From contig CAUEEP010000741.1 in the NCBI GenBank assembly GCA_958450365.1, forward strand, positions 1,806,001 to 1,870,000: a stretch of 64,000 bases of DNA. Reading direction: 5' to 3'. Each line of letters starts with the position of its first letter. Within the stretch, counting starts at the first letter, position 1. The notes under the pieces are model-generated. The model made no database searches. It saw only the letters and a program-made list of their open reading frames with translations, and had not been told where the DNA came from. Of the stretch, positions 33,112-59,000 are shown piece after piece. The DNA comes from Mesorhabditis belari. Taxonomy: Eukaryota > Nematoda > Chromadorea > Rhabditida > Rhabditidae. The position numbers and the translations under genes are program-made.

Positions 33112-33180
33112 GGGATTGATCGGGGAATTGATTCGTGCTATTCAATATAATGAATAGCACGAAGCAATTCCCGATCCTGA
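33112..33180. repeat. Hairpin
   Basis: ATTCGTGCTATTCA and its inverse flank an 8-bp loop; outer GGGGATTGATCGGG pairs with CCCGATCCTGATCCCC. Confidence 0.6.
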
Positions 33181-34124
33181 TCCCCGGGTCCAAATTCACA
33201 GCTGAATCTCTTCTGTATCATCATCATCTATATATCGTATTGATTAGCGATTGACTTTGACGTATTGATTGACTATATATCGCTGTATCATCTACAATGC
33301 AAAAGAAAAAGATTGTAAATGACTAGGTTGTGGTTGTGCGGCCGGGCAATCGCTAGCTTTCTGGCGTACCGCTCTGGTGTAAAGTGCTTCCCTTCTCGAA
33401 TCCGTAAACGGGAAGAAGCGGTGAGCAACTCAGCTGACTTTCTCGTTTCTTTGCCCAAATTTTTGGGAGTAATTCTTGCCCAAAATTTGGCTGCATTTTT
33501 GCTACAAATTCTGCACTCTACAAACCAAAACTAGATGAAATCAAGGTTGAAACGATCTGCAAAGCTGATTTTCTCGTTTAATACCTGATAAAATATTGAT
33601 AAACGTATTTACTTTAGTCATTTCTACATAACATCACAAAAGTCATCAGTCAAAGTCAAAAAACCTATTACCAACCATCATTTTTGATCTTTTGTTGAGC
33701 AATTTTAGTAAAGTCTTTCGCTAATCACTATTCAAAACTCATTAGTGTTGGGTGCAAGACGAAAATGATCGTTGAAACGATGAGAGAAGAGGAGAAAGTG
33801 TCGGAAGTCAAAGGGTAAACAGATCGAATGAGGAGAGATTTCTCAAAGTGTTTGGGTCACTCCATCCCTTTCCCATTTCCCAAAAAATTTTTCTTCATTC
33901 GTGCCAAACTCCGCAGAAAATATTTTCCCCCGTTCAGATTTTAAGTGATAAAGTGCACACAGAGTTTTTCCCTCCTTGGCTTTTCTTGGAGACTTGGTGT
34001 TTGGCTCACTCAAGAAACAGCCTGAGATTATGGATAAGTGGGGGGAAAGTTGTAGAGAGATCATTGGCAAAAGATACTATCTTTTCGAGATTCTTGGGAC
34101 AAATAACCTTTTAATAGAGTAAGA

Positions 34125-34210
34125 AATGGTAAAGAAAGATTTCCGGAGAGGGGATTGAACCCTTGAGCTTTTGCTTTTAGGGCTGTTCTAAACACTGAGC
34201 CATCCGGTAT
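34125..34210 (-). repeat. tRNA-like sequence
   Basis: Minus strand: ATGGCTCAGTGTTTAGAACA and GGGTTCAATCCCCTC, downstream of UBE3B. Confidence 0.55.
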
Positions 34211-34374
34211 CTTAATTTGCCAAAGAAGGAAAGACAAGGGGGAAGAAGAAAGGAAGAAAGAAAGAAGGAAAGACAAGGGGAAAGAAGAAAGGAAGAAAGA
34301 AAGAATCTGATCTGTTTGAGCTGCTCATGTTAGTGCTTTGATGTTAATTTTTACCCCTTTCAATCACCCAAATA

Positions 34375-34380
34375 TTTATT
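34375..34380 (-). terminator. Poly(A) signal of UBE3B
   Basis: AATAAA on the minus strand, about 50 nt beyond the TAA stop at 34429-34431. Confidence 0.6.
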
Positions 34381-34428
34381 ATTACATGATCATTACAAGT
34401 ATATGCACAATAATACCAATATCAGCAA

Positions 34429-47864
<13,436 letters not shown>

Positions 47865-48194
47865 TCAAAATCAATAATCGACAAGAAATCACATCACAAA
47901 ACCCGCGAAATTCATTGAAAAATATCTAAAAATCTCTAAAAATTGAATTAAAAATCGATTCAACTTTTCAAATAAAACCCCTTGGTTAGCCAATTATCTT
48001 ATTTTGGTCTTTTTTTTGGTCCATCATTTATTCAAGACACTTAAAAGTTGCACAGACTTTAGCAATAAATTTTACAATAGACTTTAGCAATAAAGTTTAG
48101 CAATAGACTTTAGCAATAGACTTTAGCAATAAACTTTAGTAATAAACGTTTTAAGGAAATAAACAATATATACAAATAAAAGCACCAAATGACT

Positions 48195-48350
48195 GGATTG
48201 AAAAGTTGATGTAAATCTTCTTAAAGTTGATGTAAATCTTCTTAAAGTTGATGTAAATCTTCTTAAAGTTGATGTAAATCTTCTTAAAGTTGATGTAAAT
48301 CTTCTTAAAGTTGATGTAAATCTTCTCAAAGTTGATGTAAATCTTCTCAA
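48195..48350. repeat. 21-bp array
   Basis: Unit TTGATGTAAATCTTCTTAAAG, about seven copies. Because 21 is a multiple of three it stays open on the minus strand. Confidence 0.9.
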
Positions 48351-48359
48351 ACAGTCGTG

Positions 48360-48412
48360 TGTGTTCGACTGCCTCGATGCTGTTGCAAGGCCTCTTTCTC
48401 GTCGCGTTCAAG
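48360..48412 (-). other. Possible extra 5' coding exon of UBE3B
   Basis: After an acceptor-like TTTACAG the minus strand reads LERDEKEALQQHR, a charged helix like the segment before the IQ motif in UBE3B proteins. It is followed by a 21-bp tandem array. No donor that joins it cleanly to the exon at 47864 was found, and stops precede that exon's ATG, so this is only a candidate. Confidence 0.25.
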
Positions 48413-48689
48413 CTGTAAATTCACCTATCAAATTTCTATCAAATTTCTTGCTTTCTTGCTTTTTTTTCACTATTGATTTATTTGAAAAAAGCTTGCTTAA
48501 CATAAAAAGCTGTTTTTCATTAAAGTTTTCATTCATCAATGTTTGATGAATGAAAGCTTTAAAGCTAAAAGTCTAGTCGTAACTATCATAAGTTTATTAG
48601 AACCCAAAATTAGTTGATGATAGTTGTAGAAAATTTCTTTAGCTTTTTAGATTTGCTTAGAAGCATTTGCTTTTTAAATTATTATGACC

Positions 48690-49262
48690 GCGAATTTGGA
48701 TTGGCGACATTGGCGACAACTTTTTCGGAAAAGTTGCCGGCAAACGCTTGACTTATTACCAAAGTGTCAAGTGTTATATAGAAAAATAAAGCCCTTCATC
48801 TTGGTATCATTTATCTAGGAAGAATTTCCAGATTGGAATGATACAACTCATTTTACAAGCTCTCAAATGAGCTCAAGTCGACCTCTCTCCGACGATCTGC
48901 GATTTTTCATACTTTTTGATACACAATATTCATCTAAATTCATCTAAAAAAGGATTCTTTCAATCAAACTATTATTTTATTTTAAAAGTACCATTCAACA
49001 AAAATATAACGCTAGAGAAGCTCATACAGGAAGAAAATATTGTGTGTTAAAAAGTGTCAAAATGGCAGATCGATGGAGAGAGCTCATTCGAGAGCTTGTA
49101 AAATGAGTTAAATAACTCCAACCTGGAAGTTCTTTGTAGAAAAATAATGCCAAGATAAAGGGCTTTATTTTTCTATATAACACTTGGCACTTTGGTAATA
49201 AGTCAAGCGTTTGCCAGCAACTTTTTAAAAAAAAGGTGTCGCCATAATCTAGCGCCACCCTG
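48690..49262. mobile_element. Fold-back element
   Basis: Arms of about 200 bp share AAAAATAAAGCCCTT, CTTGGTATCATT and CTCATTTTACAAGCTCTC in inverted orientation, between UBE3B and the membrane-protein gene. Confidence 0.75.
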
Positions 49263-49359
49263 TACAGACATAAATAAATAAACGCAGTCACTCTGTATAG
49301 TTTCTATAAATTTAAAATGCAAAAATCTCAATCTAGTACTATTGATAATGTTCATCAGA

Positions 49360-50991
49360 CTAAACCTTTTCTTTTCTCGTGTTCCCTGAGGAGTTGTTGC
49401 GAGTCTGCATCGAGTTCATCACAATAGCCGTCGACTTTTCATCTGAAATAAAGTAATCATTTTCAACTTCGTGTTTCTAAAAGTATGGTTGGCAGCTCTA
49501 AAGTTCTGAAGATAGGTTGGCAGTTCTAAAGTTCTAAAGTTAGATTGGCAGTTCTAAAGTTAGGTTGACAGTTCTAAAGTTCTAAAGTTAGATTGGCAGT
49601 TCTAAAGTTAGATTGGCAGTTCTAAAGTTAGGTTGGCAGTTCTAAAGTTAGGTTGGCAGTTCTAAAGTTAGGTTGGCAGTTCTAAAGTTAGGTTGGCAGT
49701 TCTAAAGTTAGGTTGACAGTTCTAAAGTTCTAAAGTTAGGTTGGCAGTTCTAAAGTTAGGTTGGCAGTTCTAAAGTTAGGTTGGCAGTTCTAAAGTTAGG
49801 TTGGCAGTTCTAAAGTTAGGTTGGCAGTTCTAAAGTTAGGTTGGCAGTTCTAAAGTTAGGTTGGCAGTTCTAAAGTTAGGTTGACAGTTCTAAAGTTCTA
49901 AAGTTAGGTTGGCAGTTCTAAATTTCTAAAGTTAGGTTGGCAGTTCTAAAGTTAGGTTGACAGTTCTAAAGTTCTAAAGTTAGGTTGGCAGTTCTAAAGT
50001 TAGGTTGGCAGTTCTAAAGTTAGGTTGACAGTTCTAAAGTTCTAAAGTTAGGTTGGCAGTTCTAAAGTTAGGTTGGCAGTTCTAAAGTTAGGTTGGCAGT
50101 TCTAAAGTTAGGTTGGCAGTTCTAAAGTTAGGTTGACAGTTCTAAAGTTCTAAAGTTAGGTTGGCAGTTCTAAAGTTAGGTTGGCAGTTCTAAAGTTAGG
50201 TTGGCAGTTCTAAAGTTAGGTTGGCAGTTCTAAAGTTAGGTTGACAGTTCTAAAGTTCTAAAGTTAGGTTGGCAGTTCTAAAGTTCTAAAGTTAGATTGG
50301 CAGTTCTGAAGATAGGTTGGCAAGAAAGTTCGTAGAAAAAGTTTGCACGGCGATTTCTCAAAAACCAATCCATCAATTCTTTCTAAACTTTTCGATTTCT
50401 TCTAAAAGTCTCTAAATTTTAAGGAAAAGCTGCACTCATTTTTTACGAGTAATTTCTTGGAGTCGACTTGTATATAATAGAACAAAATGTTCTTGAATTG
50501 ATGGATTCGTTTTTAAAAAGACTTAGTTGCGAGTTGCGCAAAAAATTTGGCGCAAAGTAGCCACCGCCCTTTTATTTGCTTAAGTCCAGTCAAACTTTTA
50601 CCGAGAACTTTGTTTCCAATAGAATCTTCAATATATTAGACATCCTTTTAGCTATTGTTTCATTCCTAAGCTCAAAGTAAACCAAATAAACAATTTAAAC
50701 AACCAAATAAACAAACAAAAACACCTACCATTTTGATTGACGGTCGATTTCTTCTTTCCTCTCATCTTTCGCCGAGCCGCTATCAAATCGATTTGTCGCT
50801 TTGTGCGCGGGATTCGAATTCGCATAAAACAACAGACAATCACCACTAGAAACTCTTATTTAGAAGTTTTTTTTCTTTCTCAGCTTACCCATGACAAGTA
50901 GCACACCAGAGACGAGCGCTATCAACATCCAAAGCCGTAAACCCGGCGCCACATACTCGTCCAAAGCCGACAACGTCTCATCACCGTTCAT
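49360..50991 (-). CDS. Small single-pass membrane protein, about 100 aa, 3 exons
   Basis: Exons 50991-50889, 50845-50729 and 49442-49360 join in phase 1 at both junctions with canonical sites (donors GTAAGC and GTAGGTG; acceptors TTCTAG and TTTCAG). The product starts MNGDETLSALDEYVAPGLR, then has a hydrophobic helix (WMLIALVSGVLLVM followed by VVIVCCF). A strongly basic stretch (RIRIPRTKR, ARRKMRGKKK) follows, and the Ser/Asn-rich tail ends in RKEKV. Short acidic N-terminus, one helix and a polybasic flank suggest a type I or III plasma-membrane or endomembrane protein with its C-terminus in the cytoplasm. No family is recognised. Intron 2 is 1286 bp and is filled by an 850-bp tandem array, while intron 1 is only 43 bp. 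Confidence 0.78.
49490..50330. repeat. 20-bp minisatellite with higher-order pattern
   Basis: Unit AGTTAGGTTGGCAGTTCTAA. About every 4-9 units there is a TTGACAG variant followed by a duplicated GTTCTAAA. It fills intron 2 of the membrane-protein gene. Confidence 0.95.
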
Positions 50992-51314
50992 GATTCTGAA
51001 AATTAATTAAATAAATTAATAATAAAAAGATTTCATAAATCTTTAGCTATTTAGAAGAGAATTCTAGATAGAATAGGAATCTTTATTGCAAGAATCTATT
51101 CATTTTCTCCTTCAATTTCATTCAATTCATTCAATTTCAATTCTTTATCTGCCATTTCAATTATTTTAGCTATCTTTAGCTCCAATTAATCTAAACGATT
51201 ATAAAATTGACTGAATATTATCCAAATTTGTCCAAATTGCTTGAAAATGAATCTGTAACTAATTCAGCACCAGTTTAGTATCAAGTCAAAGCTCAAAGCT
51301 CAAAGAAAAACTAT

Positions 51315-51472
51315 AAACTAACAGCTACAAGAGTTATCAACAGCTACAAGAGCTATCAACAGCTACAAGAGCTATCAACAGCTACAAAAGCTATCAACAG
51401 CTACAAGAGCTATCAACAGCTACAAGAGCTATCAATAGCTACAAGAGCTATCAATAGCTACAAGAGCTATTC
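51315..51472. repeat. 19-bp array
   Basis: Unit CAGCTACAAGAGCTATCAA, about eight copies. Confidence 0.9.
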
Positions 51473-52109
51473 ATTTTCTCAATTGATTCTTGTATAATCA
51501 ATAAAAAGTAACATACCTGGATTGGAAGAGAATAGAGTAATCTGGTGGAAAATGGTTGAATCGAGCGGATGTTGGTAAACGAGAAGGGAAAGAGGGGGAG
51601 GTGAGATGGAGGAGAAGTCTACCCTCTTCCTCACCCTCTCACTCCCCTCCTTCCCCTTTCCCCCCGTTGTCTCTTTCATCTTTTGGGCCCTCATTTTGGA
51701 CACAGCTGGTGCTTCTTCTTGCCTTGAATGGCGGAAAAGAAAATAATGTGTCTGGCATGTTGTGAATGGGAAAAGAGTGTTCTTTTCGTGAGACAGCGTG
51801 TGTCGCGTTGAGCGCTTTTTAGACCGCCATATTTTTGGGATTTTTGGGCAAGACAAGACAAGTTTTGGGTTGAAAAGGATGAGAAAAGAATGGGAATTGA
51901 AGGATTAATCAATTGAATATCGATAAACATGTTATTTGTTGATATTGATGTTTTATCGGCACAGGGGACAGCACTCATTTCTGTCATTCAAACCTTGACA
52001 CTCAAATGTTTCAGATTATGTTTTGTCTATGTTTATGTCTAAACTCTTCACTAAACTCTTTCTAGATCATAATTTACCGTAAATACTTTAGTAGAAGCCC
52101 CGCTCCCTC

Positions 52110-52310
52110 CCCCTTCTATAGGCGCGTCGCGTAATCTAAGTTTACTCTCAAACAAACGCTCATATCTTGACACCGGTACGTTTGTTTCGACGCGCTTTAG
52201 TATCAAATTAAAGTCGAAAGGATGGGTGATTTTTTGAGATATAACACATATTTTTAGCATTAACCAGCGCTAAGAAAAAAATGATTGAAAAGTGGCGAAA
52301 AAAAAGCGGA
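52110..52310. repeat. Dispersed repeat, copy 2
   Basis: Partner of 25371-25605. Confidence 0.6.
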
Positions 52311-53020
52311 TTCACTGATGTTCTCTGTTCTTTTCTACAATAGTTTATGGTTAGTATAACAATTACAAAACTTATTGTGTGTCTGGGGTTTTGAGTGAAG
52401 GGGGAGTGAAAGAAAAGAAAAGAAATTTGAAACGAACGCGGCTGCGATCGAATTTGAAGTCGCCAAACAGATGATTAACCGCTGGAAACAAGCTGAGCCG
52501 GCACTGATGAGTTCACCAAAAAATAATCGAGCTTTCCGAGGATTGTGGAGCAAAATGGCCGGATGTGGAGAAAGATCTGAAGGCATGGGTTCTGGAGAGG
52601 CGATCAAAACAACGAGCTGTAAGTGAGCTGTAAAAGCAAAAAAGTTATGCTGCAGCTCGGTTCGAACCCTCGATACACCGCACCGGAGACAGCCGTCAAT
52701 TTGCATGTGAAAACCAAACTTATACTCGCGACTTTAGGGTAACTAATTTACAAGTGTAAATTAAATAAAAACGTCGAAATTCGAAATTCAAACATAAATT
52801 AGCAATCATTAGCCATCATTAGCAATCAGAAATTAGAAAAACAGCTACTAAAACAAATTTTAAAAGTTCAACGAATACTTATGATGTGATCCTCTTATGA
52901 TCTTATGATCTCGCTTCAAGATTTCTGGTTTAAGCTTTATATTCTCTGTACATTTATTCCGTTACCATTTGCTTTTCGATATAACCATTTGCCTTTCTTT
53001 CTTAAGACTGCCGTTTCATA

Positions 53021-53026
53021 TTTATT
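53021..53026 (-). terminator. Poly(A) signal of the DOMON gene
   Basis: AATAAA on the minus strand, about 48 nt past the stop at 53074-53076. Confidence 0.6.
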
Positions 53027-53073
53027 CAAGAAATTAAAGCTACATTCTGTTGACTATATTTGTGATTCGATTT

Positions 53074-56000
53074 TTATACTCGACACTGATCAACGCAGAC
53101 CATTTGATGGATCGGACGGGAGGAGTGATGGAACATTGAGCCATCGGCACTCATTCGATTCAATCCGGCGGCAAACTAAATTAACAAAATTAACAAAATT
53201 AACAAAATTAAAAGGCAGTTACGGTCGCTTTTTTTACCTAATTGTATTTCTTAGAATTCTTTTATTAGAGAAGAGTACTAGGCCCCTGTGAGATTTCGAA
53301 ACGAGACCTAGCTCATTCGATAGGAAATCGAATAGAGATTCCGAATCTATAATCAAAATCTGCTGAATAGCTCGCAAACGCGAGATTTTTGGCATCAAAG
53401 TTTGCTATACACTCTTGAGCTGAGTTTACGCTTCTCTTTCAACGGCGGTCGTGGTGTAGCTTGTCTACGGAACGGAATTTCCCCGTTCGATTTTTTATCG
53501 GATGGGCTAGGTCTCGTTTCGAAATCTCACGGTCATCTTCTCTAGGCTCTAGGCTTCTTCTCTAGGCTGTAGGCTTCTTCTCTAGGCTCTAGGCTTCTTC
53601 TCTAGGCCTAGACTTCTTCTCTAGGCCTATACTTCTTCTCTAGGCTCTAGGCTTCTTCTCTAGGCTCTAGGCTTCTTCTCTAGGCCTAGGCTTCTTCCCT
53701 GGGCCTAGGCATCTTCTCTAGACCTAGGCTTCTTCTCTAGGCCTAGGCTTCTTCTCTAGGCTCTAGGCTTCTTCCTAGGCCTAGGCTTCTTCCCTGGGCC
53801 TAGGCATCTTCTCTAGGCTCTAGGCTTCTTCTCTAGGCTGTAGGCTTCTTCTCTAGGCTCTAGGCTTCTTCTCTAGGCCTAGACTTCTTCTCTAGGCCTA
53901 TACTTCCCTCTAGGCTCTCAGGCTCTTCTCTAGGCTCTAGGCTTCTTCTCCAGGCCTAGGCTTCTTCTCTAGGCTCTGGGCTTCTTCTCTAGGCCTAGGC
54001 TTCTTCCCTGGGCCTAGGCATCTCTCTAGAACCTAGGCTTCTTCTCTAGGCTCTAGGCTTCTTCTCTAGGCTGTAGGCTTCTTCTCTAGGCTCTAGGCTT
54101 CTTCTCTAGGCCTAGACTTCTTCTCTAGGCCTATACTTCTTCTCTAGGCTCTAGGCTTCTTCTCTAGGCACTAGGCTTCTTCTCTAGGCCTAGGCTTCTT
54201 CTCTAGGCACTAGGCTTCTTCTCTAGGCTCTAGGCTTCTTCTCTAGGCTCTAGGCTCCTTCTCTAGGCTCTAGGCTTCTTCTCTAGACCTAGGCATCTTC
54301 TCTAGACCTAGGCTTCTTCTCTAGGCTAAGCCTACCTTCCATGGAGTGCATCCATTGATCGGTGTGTCGTATGGATAATCGTGTGTATTGAGTGGTCGCG
54401 AAAAAGTCGCCATCAGCACCCCATTCGTGTATTGAGCCGATTGAACGTTGACGTTGTTCTAAAGTAGCATTCGCGTTTTTCAATCAACTTTTTGCTAAGA
54501 ATCATACGGTATCGGGGAAAGGTCTTGTGTATCCTCGAACATACTCATCCGTCACCAACACTCGACCATTCAACAAACGAACGGCAATCACGTCAAGTCC
54601 AGAATACTAAAGATGTTAGCTCTGAAGGATTTACGTGAAAAATGATCTGAACTGCCTACTGAATGTTGATTTGGACTGAGCTAGACAAAAAGTTTACAGT
54701 TTGCAATGTTTAACTTTTTTGGCCAGGGCCAGTAACTAAACCGGACGTTTTCCTCGGTTTTTTACATCATAATTCTTGAGTGAAAACGATTTTCAGTCAA
54801 GCTGGATGTCACTATTGGAGAATCTAGCGGAAAAATGAACTGTTTACAATGTTTAAAATTTTGAGCAAAGTTGCGTAACTAAACCGGACGTTTTCCTCGG
54901 GTTTTTACACAACAATTTTTGAGTTAAAGCAACTTTTGGTCAAGCTGGATGTCACTAGACAAGAATCTGCCTGAAAAATGAATAGTTTAGAACGTTTAAA
55001 AGTAAACATTTAATGTAAACATTTAAAGTAAACTCTCAACGTTGAGAGCTTGTTTTAAAAATTTATGAGCTCCTATTGATTAGATAATGGGTACACTGCT
55101 ACAGGAGACCCATTCAACATTTATCTGTAAAATTTTTGTGAAAATCGGCTATCTTTTGACTGAGCTACACCCTCCAGAGTGAGTTTGAGTAATTCTGACG
55201 CACCCTGTATTACGTTGAGTACTTATAAGAGGGCAAAAACTTCAAAAGTGTGACAACAAGTATGTTGTGCGCGCACAAAGAACCCTAGTCAGCACTTCTT
55301 GAAAAAAAAGCAGAACAAAATCCAAAGCGCGGATCGAACTTGCGAGGGCTCGCTCTGGAAACGAGTGGTGCTGTACTAGTCGGCCACGGCTGCAGTGAAC
55401 ATAAATAAGCAGGGTTTTGCCAATTTTGTGTGTGATTTTTCCCGTAAATAATGACTGAAAGTTGAAACACATCTTTCTGATAAATTTGGTGCAAGAAATC
55501 GGCTTACAATCGGTTTCCCAATCGGCTTACAATCGGCTTCCCAATCGGCTTTCAATGTCACTTCAAAAACCCCAGTACTAGGTGACGCGCCAGGCTAAGT
55601 GCGACTCTCAACGTTGAGAGTTTGTTTGAAAAGTTTGTGAGTTCCTATCGGTTAGATAATGGGCACCACTACAGGAGACCCATTCAATATTTACCTGTCA
55701 AATTTTTGTGGGAATCGGTTATCTTTTGAATGAGCTATACCCTCCAGAGTGAGTTTGAGTAATTTTGACGCACCCTGTAGTTAACAAATAAATAATCTGT
55801 GGGAAATGATTTAGAATAACTATTAGATTCCCAACATATTCATTGAGAAGCTAGATTGAAAGCTAGCCAAAACTTAGCTCCTCTTAGTAAGCAGCTCGTT
55901 TTTCTTATGCTTATGTAAGATGGAAAAAAAAAACACACACACAATTGTTGATCCCATAGTTTCCATGGGATAAAATTTTCGACAAAGATAAAGACAGGAT

Positions 56001-59000
56001 CCGATGTGACAAAGAACAACGCGTTCCTCTTTGTCACAAACATCAGAAATATCAATGTCACTTCAGTACTAGGTGACGCGCCAGGCTAAGTGCGACTCTC
56101 AACGTTGAAAGCTTGTTTTAAAAGTTTGTGAGCTCCTATCGATTAAATAATGGGCACTGGAGACTGACAAAATCTCTACAGGAGACCGACAAAATTTCAA
56201 ATCAACCTTTTTCCTAATCTGACTAATTTGATTTAGGGAAAAGTGCATTGATGCGAGTTCGTCGAGTTGAGAGAACCAGTTTCTCTCGAAGTCTTTCGAT
56301 TTTCTCAAAAGATTTCCCAATTTTTGCAGACTACACAGAAAAAGGAAATGTTTTCGGAGGTGGAAACGAAATATAAACAAAAAACAACCGATAAATCGAG
56401 AAAATCGAAAAATCGAGTTTCCCGAGCCATTACCATTGAGTTCCCAAAGCCGACAGCAGTCCATCCATTCATTCCATATGGAATACCCGACACCATCAAT
56501 TGGAAATAAATCTGGAAATGTAAATGGTAATAAGGTTTTACCAGGAGGCGCACAATTACCCGCACTTCGGTTCAGTTTTCAAATCCAGTTCAGTTCAAAT
56601 TCACATTTTTGATCTCCAATCGATCTCTAATCGATCTCTAATCGATCTCTAATCGATCTCCAATCGATCTCCAATCGATATCTAATCGATCTCTAATCTC
56701 TAATTGATCTCTAATCGAAATTCATTTGTTTCTCGTAAAAATTAGCTAGATTTTTAAGTACAAAAGGAGTAAAAAACTGGTTTTCTTTGATTTTGAGACA
56801 TCGAAACTGGTTAGAAAAACCAGAAAATCGCGATTTCGCCGCAGAAAACGCGTGTCACAACTTCTCAGCGCTCTAACAAAACTTTAGAAACTTTTCTGAT
56901 CAAATTCAGAAAAAATATTGAAGGAGAAATATTGTTACATATTTCTTCATTCAATTTGATAGACAAAAAAGATTTAGGTCGATTGATTGACTCTTCGCTA
57001 AGCTGGAGATTCTTTTGAACTCAATACGGGTAATTGTACGCCACCCTGTATTATGTCGAGTGTAGTTTATGATCGAGTTTATAGCCGGCCAGCGGCAGTC
57101 GTAGTGTAGTGGCTAATGAGATGGTCTACAAAACTGATAAACCTTTTTTTTGTGGTAGGTTCGAGTCCGCACTTGCCAAACGTTTTATGAGGTCCAGTTT
57201 ATGAGGTCCAGTTTATGAGGTCCAGTTTATGAGGTCCAGTTTATGGGGTCAAATTTATGAGGTCCAGTTTATGCGCTCTCTCCTAGCAGCAGTCATGGTG
57301 TAGTTGATACTACGGGTCCGGGTACGCCACCCTGTAAAAGAAAAGTTCTTATAATGAAATGGGAATAAGATTTTCATTGATAAATCACGTTTTGACCGAT
57401 CACTCCATATTGAACGCGATAGTTTCCAGAGGCAAATTGACACATCGCGGCGTCATTTCCTGAAAGTTTCAAGTCAAAAGAAAATTTGGGGTTAAAAATC
57501 GTGCGTGTTAAAATATTTCTGCTATTAGATTTAGCTATTTTAAGCAAATTCTCCTGAATTTTTTAATAGAAATGGAAACCGATGAACGGTTTGAATCGAT
57601 TAGACTCTAGAGTCTAGCTCTGTAGCCATCGCTTGCCTGATTCTAATTAGACTATGCTCCCCGTGAGTAATGCGCTTTCCAAAAAAAGGTGATCGCTAAA
57701 ATCACTACCGTCGTCAAATGGTGAACTCATTTTGTTGGTATGGGCATACATTTTGAGTGTTGGTAATGGTAAATTTTGTTGGTAATGGTTATACATTCAG
57801 TCCCCGAGTACCCCCTAAGTGCATTTTGAAATCTGGGAAGTTGTTTTGGCGGAACTCTTGGACTTTCTTGGATTTGTGAGCCAGTGCGCCTAAGCCTAAG
57901 CCTGAGCTGATAAGTTCAAATACGACTTCCAAAATGTTTACGAGCCCAGGGCAAGAGTTCATCCTTGAAAAGAGCCAGGTAGTTATCGGAATTGACTTTG
58001 CGACACCTTGTTGCGACAATTATGGCGCACTCTGTAAAAGGAAGAGTCAGTGCTGCAGAAACTCGTTATCGTTATCAGAATTGACTTTCATGACTTGGGG
58101 AAGAAATATGAGAGGTATAGATTCTGAGTCTCCCCCTGAGTGGCCCCTGAGTGGCCCCTGAGTGCCCCCCTTACTAGAGGCATTTTGCGTTTTTCTCCAC
58201 GCACAATTTACTAATTCAGCTGTTTTTTGTTTCATTCGATGCGTCTAACTCTCCTCTATCCAATGAAATCAAAAACACCTCAATTGGTAAATTGTGCGTC
58301 GAGAGGCGCTCGTTAGTTGTTGTCACTACCTCCTCGAATTGAGAGTGGGTAATTTGCGCGCCTGCTGCCTTCCTTAGATGTGGTTGCCGTTTCTCAGGCA
58401 TCCTCTCCGGAGTCAAACCCTGATCCTCCGTTACCCGTTACGACCATGGTAGTCAACTAAACTACCATCAAAAGTTGATAGGGCAGTTAATTTCGCGAAT
58501 TGCCGCCGCTTACGCATGCGGTCTGCAAGATATTCAGAATCATCACTTGACGCCGAAGCGGTTGGTGAATCTAATAAATGACACCGAAGTGCACACGTGT
58601 ATTAGCTCCAGAATTACTAGAAGTATCCAAAATGCTAATTTCGCGAGGATTTTAACTGTTATAATGAGCCGTTCACAGTCTACCCGTAAAAGGGCTGAAC
58701 TAAGATATGCATGGCTTAGTCTTTAACATGAGCATATCGTCACTGGCAGGATCAACCAGATATGAAAACAAGTTGCGATCTCTCAGAGAGAAAACGTCGA
58801 AAATGCTTTCCGCTTTTGGCACCACGATACAGATAGTCACCAAACACGTTAGAGGGTACTCAGGGCGTACTTAGGGGGTACTCAGGGCGGGGACACTCGG
58901 AATGTGTAGTAATTGAATTCAAATGCAAATTCCTTAAATCTGATTCAAAGCAAAAGATAAATGCAGATCTTAAAGCGAATGCAAACTTTCGTTAGCTGAA

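Noticed and set aside
51479..51987. Overlapping 98-125-codon minus-strand frames
   Set aside because: Ser/Lys-rich text with no domain, no good splice sites, and low-complexity purine tracts.
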